This document shows, piece by piece, positions 59,290-64,000 of a stretch of 64,000 bases of DNA (positions within the stretch are counted from its first letter, which is position 1; the number at the start of each line of letters is the position of its first letter). Under the pieces are notes generated by a model. The model saw nothing but the letters and a program-made list of their open reading frames with translations. It was not told the DNA's origin and made no database searches. Position numbers and translations under genes: made by a program. This DNA is from Citrus sinensis (taxonomy: Eukaryota > Streptophyta > Magnoliopsida > Sapindales > Rutaceae): NCBI RefSeq assembly GCF_022201045.2, contig NC_068559.1:1364001-1428000 (forward strand), in the 5' to 3' direction.

Positions 59290-62200
59290 TGCTTTTAATG
59301 GGATTTTGGGAGTGTGATTGCGAAAACTTGGGTTTTTAAATTTCCGTTATTAGGGTTCTAAGATTCTGCGACCGAAAGGGTGAGGGCCAATTTTGGAATA
59401 AAATTTGATTTGAGAGCTACAAATAATAATGTACGCGCGGCAACGCCAATCCTGCAGTGAGAAGATGAGCGCTAAGGTGAATTTTCTTGTCATCTCAATC
59501 TGCTTCTGCATCTTTGTTTAGGCTACTGGATCAAAAGCCCAATACTCTAAGCATTAATACATTGGGCCAATGCTTATGTGATTTTAAAGAGCAATGCTTT
59601 CTACACCCCTTTAATATCCTTATATCCCCCTTCTGTTGTTACAGAGGACAAAAATGAATTTAATCAAATTAAATTATCTTTACAAATCACGGTCTAACTA
59701 TTTTTAAGCTTAACATATCATACAGCTAATTTCGTTGATAAAATTAAAGTAGTTTTCAAACAATGAAGAAACGGACTGTCTAACAAAAATAATTTTATTT
59801 ATGAAAAATGTGTTTAAAAAATTTACTCTAAATGATAGTGATTTAATTAAAATTCTATTGTAATTGTTTAAAAAGAGAGAGAGAGAAAGAGAGATTGGGG
59901 TTTCTTGAGAGTTTAAAAAGGGTGTTAGAAGCTCTGCTTTATTTTAAAATGTGTTGTCTAATGTTAAATTAATATCATAAAGTTAATTAATTTGATAAAC
60001 ATCAGATTAATTCATTTTTGATCGATTGATCTAAGTAGAAATGGATTTCCTCAATTGAATTGGTCAGTTTTTTTTCCCTGTCTTTAAAATGAAACGAATG
60101 TTTTGAGTCCCCTCTAAGGGGAATAAGGGAATTTACATAATATTAAAAAAAGAAAAAAAGAAATGGATTTAATTTTGAAAAGTATTGCCAATTTCTTTTT
60201 AAATTGTTATAATCTATAGATATCTATTGTAATTTAAGGTCTATTGATTTTCTTATTTTTTAATAAAAATAAAAAGGGTAGCCAGAGCTCAAATTTATTT
60301 TTTAACTCCTTTATCTTCTCCAAGATTCGAATCCAAACAACTAGTTAAATAAAACTACTTAAAACTCACTCATACGTTAAAAGTAAAATTTAAGTCTATA
60401 GATAGCCTAGAGTTTTACCAAAATTAAATCTACTCCAAGTCTATGAAAGCTACCTCGGTAATTTTTTCCTATTAACAACATCTGAGCAGAAATCTAATCC
60501 TATTCTATATTTTATAAAAGGATTTAAAAAAAAAAAAAAAAAACTGCATAAGGGCTCAACCTGGAGTCCTCATTGTTAAGGGCACCAACCCATTCATGGG
60601 GGACAAGCCCAAACGCAACAGCGAAGCACTACGGAATTGGAAATGGAAAATTTGATTGATTTCGCTTTGTCAAAGAATACGGGACGTTCATCATACCCAT
60701 TTAGTGATTTATGCAACCTTATTTTGGATTCTGAAATTAAACACTTTCAAATTCGAGAGACAACTGGAATTCAAGTCATGGGCATGTTCCCTATTGACTG
60801 GACTGGAGGAGGTGAAGGTCATTTGCCGACACACCCAAAAAAAGAAAAAAGCTTACTTCATTTGGAATCACTTTTTCGCACTGTATTCACTTGTCTAAGG
60901 TTAGCAGCATTCACAGAAATTGAGATTAAAAACTGGGCATATTACATGTAGAAAGAATGTTCATTACACATTTCAATTTCAAAGAGAGGAGAAATTCAAA
61001 GATTGGAAGCTTTATTTTCTTTTTAAGGATGGCATTGTCAACAATTAACCATGTAGTCCACATTGCGTTGAAATTGAGCATGAAATTATTGACCAAAATC
61101 TCTCCCTCTCTCTCTCTTTCTTTCTTTAATTTCCTCCTTGCACAAAATATAAGAACAAACTTGTCAAGTAACTAATGATGATTAAGTATGCGAACGACCA
61201 AGAAATTTTAGGCCTTTGTTCCCTAAATTCTATCCTTCATGATGGTAAATCAAGATGAGATTGACCTCATGTACATTCGCTGGCATTATAAATATTCCCA
61301 TCATTATGTTTATGATCCACTTCTAATTTAGTTTGAATTATTTAGCTTCCACAACAAAATTAACTCCATTTTTTCATAGGCCATTATGGGGAATAAGCAG
61401 TTCAAATTATTCAATGGAATCCCTAGAATATATAGGACTAGCGTGTAGAAATAATTAAAACACAATTGTTCTTCAAAATCTATTGCCTGAAAATGGAAAT
61501 TTCATATGCATATATATGGGGTACAATAACTCTAAAGTCAGACAATCTCCCAAGAATTTATTTAGTGATCAAGGTTCCTTATTGTTAATCATTTTGGCAT
61601 TTGTTTAAATAAAACATACAGTTTTTATCTTTTAATCTCTGAAGTCAGCAATAAGATCTTTAAACAAAACTTAATTATCTCCCTGCTAAATTGTCTTCTA
61701 ATTTTTATTTTATATTTTTAGGGTTTTTTTTTTTCTAAAAAAAAAAAGGAAACAAGAAGATTCGAAGAAAGTGCCTAAAGCACTTCAAAGTAAAAACAAA
61801 CAAGGAAAATTATGAGTTTGGCTCAAAACATGTTAAGACACAGAGAAGTGAGAGACCAAATGTATATATTCAGCAAATATTCTTGACAACTGCGATGTTA
61901 TATTTGAAATTAAGAACTTTAATTAATTATTACCTGCGGAGAAAAAGAATGGCAGAAATGGGCAATCAAGACACTTGTGGGAGGTTACTTTTTGAATCTA
62001 TTAAAAGGTCCATTAATTATACTCAATTGATATGATGATATATATCTTAAGTATTGGATTTTCATGCAAGCTAATATATTCATATGATTTTATCCTACAA
62101 TATCCAAGACGATAGGATTAGAAAGAGATTAAGTTTTGGATTTTCATGCAACATTTTCTGACAAAAACATATAAGAAAAAGATTTATTTGTGTTAGTGTA

Positions 62201-62589
62201 AGACATAGATCTTGTTTCCCCATTTTCTGACAAAAACATAAAAGAAAAAAAAAATTAATTTCTTCTTGTTGAAAATTTCTGGCTAGAATTACGTACAACT
62301 AACTAGAACACAAGAAACCTTTTAATTCATGAAACTGACCAATGTTCAGTACATTTCTAGTAATGCTAAATCTGTTCATCATATTTATATATACACACAC
62401 ATCGATATTCAACAATTGCATATAAAAAACAATGAAATATACATCGATATTCAACAATTGCATATACAAAACAATGAAAAACACATTAATTAATATGTAA
62501 TTTTATTACCTTAATATAAGCTGTGAACATGACACTGATCATCGCAGAACAAGTACTTCAAGATCTCACTTAGAATAATATTGTCTCAT
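59290..62589. other. Intergenic, upstream of SNAP43
   Basis: No gene recognised. It contains a MITE (59589-59940), an 18-base poly-A near 60524-60542, and a direct repeat of ACATCGATATTCAACAATTG near 62399 and 62440. The plus frame 60637-60951 (104 codons) has an ATG but no domain and Lys-rich low-complexity parts, so it is not called. Confidence 0.5.
59589..59940. mobile_element. MITE, hAT-like
   Basis: The left end GAGCAATGCTTTCTACACCC and the reverse complement of the right end (AAAGCAGAGCTTCTAACACCC) match over about 20 bp with small gaps. ATTTTAAA flanks both sides exactly (59581-59588 and 59941-59948), an 8-bp target duplication. The interior is AT-rich and noncoding with a GA repeat. 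Confidence 0.6.
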
Positions 62590-64000
62590 TCATAAAGTGA
62601 GATCCAGAGTACTTGCGGATGCCGCCTTCTTGTCTTTCTTCTTCAATCTGCTTAGCTTTGAGGGTGAAGATGAAGACAGAGAAAGACACAAGCTACTCTC
62701 AACTTCATCACGACCATCATCATCAATTTTGTTTGGTTTTATTTTCAAAGATAAATTCAAATCCAGGTCATCACATTCTGAATCCCAATTCTTCTTCCTT
62801 TTCAGCTTATTGCTTCCAAATTTTTGATCCATTAATGGCCAGCTATTGCAACCGCATGAGCTGCCGTCATTCACAGGCTTTTTTTCATCTTTTGCATTTT
62901 CCTGTACATGGGTTTTGAGGTTGGGTTCAATTGATGAGATTGGCCTGCTTGGCTTGAATCTTTGAAAGAACTCACTCTCTTCAAAAGTTTGATATGTTTT
63001 GCTGGTATCTTGTTCAATGGAATCACGTTTAAGTGATTTCTTATCTTGGCTGCTAAGAAGTCTCTTAGCTACTGCAGCATAAAGGCCATGTTTGGCTCTA
63101 TCAAACATTGCATTTTCACCCGTATTAAGGCCATAACTTCGATCCCTCTGCCCTCTCCAAGAAGCTTTATCATCGAACCTTAAAGTGGAAAAATTCCTTT
63201 GATTGAAATGTGGAATCATGGGAAGCTGGCTGAAGTTACAAATCCGGTGATCGCCGCCACCGCCGCCGCCGCCTCCCAGTAAAAGCCCTGGTTCTGTCAA
63301 ATGAAGGTGTGATGGCAATCCTTCAACCCTAAAAACAAACAAAACCCTAATATTTGCAGGAGTGATGGGTGACAGAGAAAATAAATGAAAATACCTTGAT
63401 TAGGGTCATCAATCTTCTTGTTCCTGTACATCTAACATCAAATGAAACCAGAATAGTCAGCTAGCAAAATAATCAAACTATATATATATATTTTGTGATT
63501 ATTGAATTTCATCTGAAATTTTTTCGAAGACGAAAGCACCTGAAGATGACTCTTCACGTGGGAGATGCTAAGGCCTTTGATGTTCATAAACTGAAGAACC
63601 AACTTAGGTGTTGCTCCTGCAATAATTAACAAATTAAATTAAATTAAATCGCAATCATTAGTAATTAATTCCTCTTTCAACTAAGCAACTCTTGATCTTA
63701 TAATATTGAATTTGATTATGTACGATGATGAGCACTCACTGTCTTGTCCTCCTAGTCTTTCTACAGCTTGGACAAAGCAAAGATGAAGCTCAGGAGTCCA
63801 GCGTAGCCGTGGCGTCTTGGAGCGATTGTACTGCCTCGTAGATCCAGAACTTGCGGCCTTGTTTTGATCATTGACAGTCTCTTCAATGGAGCTGTTGCTT
63901 GAACTCTCTCCTTTTATCGACTTGCAATAAATATTTGGATCACTTGTACCAATTTTGTTTGAATGGTTTGTCTTCTTAGAATGATCAGAAGTACTATGAT
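62590..64000 (-). CDS. GARP (MYB-like) transcription factor with EAR motifs, 5' end outside the window
   Basis: Exons seen in transcript order: 64000-63740 (incomplete), 63616-63540, 63431-63395, 63328-62590. The GARP domain is spread over the first three: KTPRLRWTPELHLCFVQAVE, RLGGQD-R-ATPKLVLQF, and MNIKGLSISHVKSHLQ-MYRNKK, with phases that join exactly. The long last exon has a Gly-run, NFSQLPMIPHF, and two EAR-type repression motifs: LDLNLSLKI, and TLDLTL at the C-terminus. It is probably a nuclear repressor of the At2g40260/At1g14600-like group. No in-frame ATG lies in the first exon piece, so the start is beyond 64000. Odd: canonical splicing of exon 3 to exon 4 shifts the frame (see findings). 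Confidence 0.85.

Noticed and set aside
60637-60951. 104-codon plus-strand frame
   Set aside because: Has an ATG but no protein-family signal. Could be real but is unsupported.

Overview
The window is nuclear DNA from a eudicot plant. It has long AT-rich intergenic stretches, spliced genes with GT-AG introns, plant-only gene families (ABI4-type AP2/ERF, LBD, plant U-box, ATL RING-H2, GARP, trihelix, PPR, BAHD), a nuclear tRNA-Ile(AAU), and many short non-autonomous transposable elements. I cannot name the species from sequence alone.

Layout. 0-8 kb: the 5' part of an ATL-type RING-H2 E3 ligase gene runs off the left edge on the minus strand. It is followed by a Mutator-like MITE and a minus-strand ABI4 orthologue whose leader carries a 144-bp tandem duplication. 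8-21 kb: gene-poor, with a repeated MITE family, a SINE inside a fold-back repeat, and a 1.5-kb block of GGTCGCAAA-type motifs that looks like a decayed CACTA element. 21.5-23 kb: a BAHD acyltransferase (minus). 27.2-31.6 kb: a tandem segmental duplication of about 2 kb containing hairpin minisatellites. Only its second copy carries a 430-bp TRIM retroelement. 33.5-35.3 kb: a long-TIR MITE next to a 1000-bp non-autonomous hAT element with a perfect 8-bp target-site duplication. 36-42 kb: an organellar PPR gene and a trihelix gene (both plus), LBD21 (minus), and a tRNA-Ile gene just upstream of LBD21. 47.2-49.3 kb: an intronless U-box/ARM E3 ligase (plus). 49.8-55.9 kb: plastid UGP3 (minus), resolved here as 17 exons and 868 codons. 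56.9-59.3 kb: SNAPc subunit SNAP43 (minus), resolved as 7 exons and 287 codons. 62.6-64 kb: the 3' exons of a GARP/MYB-like repressor gene running off the right edge (minus).

The genes do not form a pathway. Individually they cover ABA/sugar signalling (ABI4), ubiquitination (ATL, U-box), sulfolipid precursor supply (UGP3), snRNA transcription (SNAP43) and transcriptional control (trihelix, LBD21, GARP). From memory of Arabidopsis locus order, the set matches three Arabidopsis segments interleaved: ABI4/BAHD/PPR/GARP, LBD21/trihelix/ATL, and PPR/UGP3. That fits an unfractionated ancestral block.

I found no convincing undescribed biological system. The most useful observations are structural: tandem duplications that copied a splice acceptor (UGP3), a splice donor (SNAP43) and a promoter/leader (ABI4); a near-minimal TRIM with an empty-site control in the neighbouring paralogous copy; and a reading-frame conflict at a splice junction of the GARP gene.
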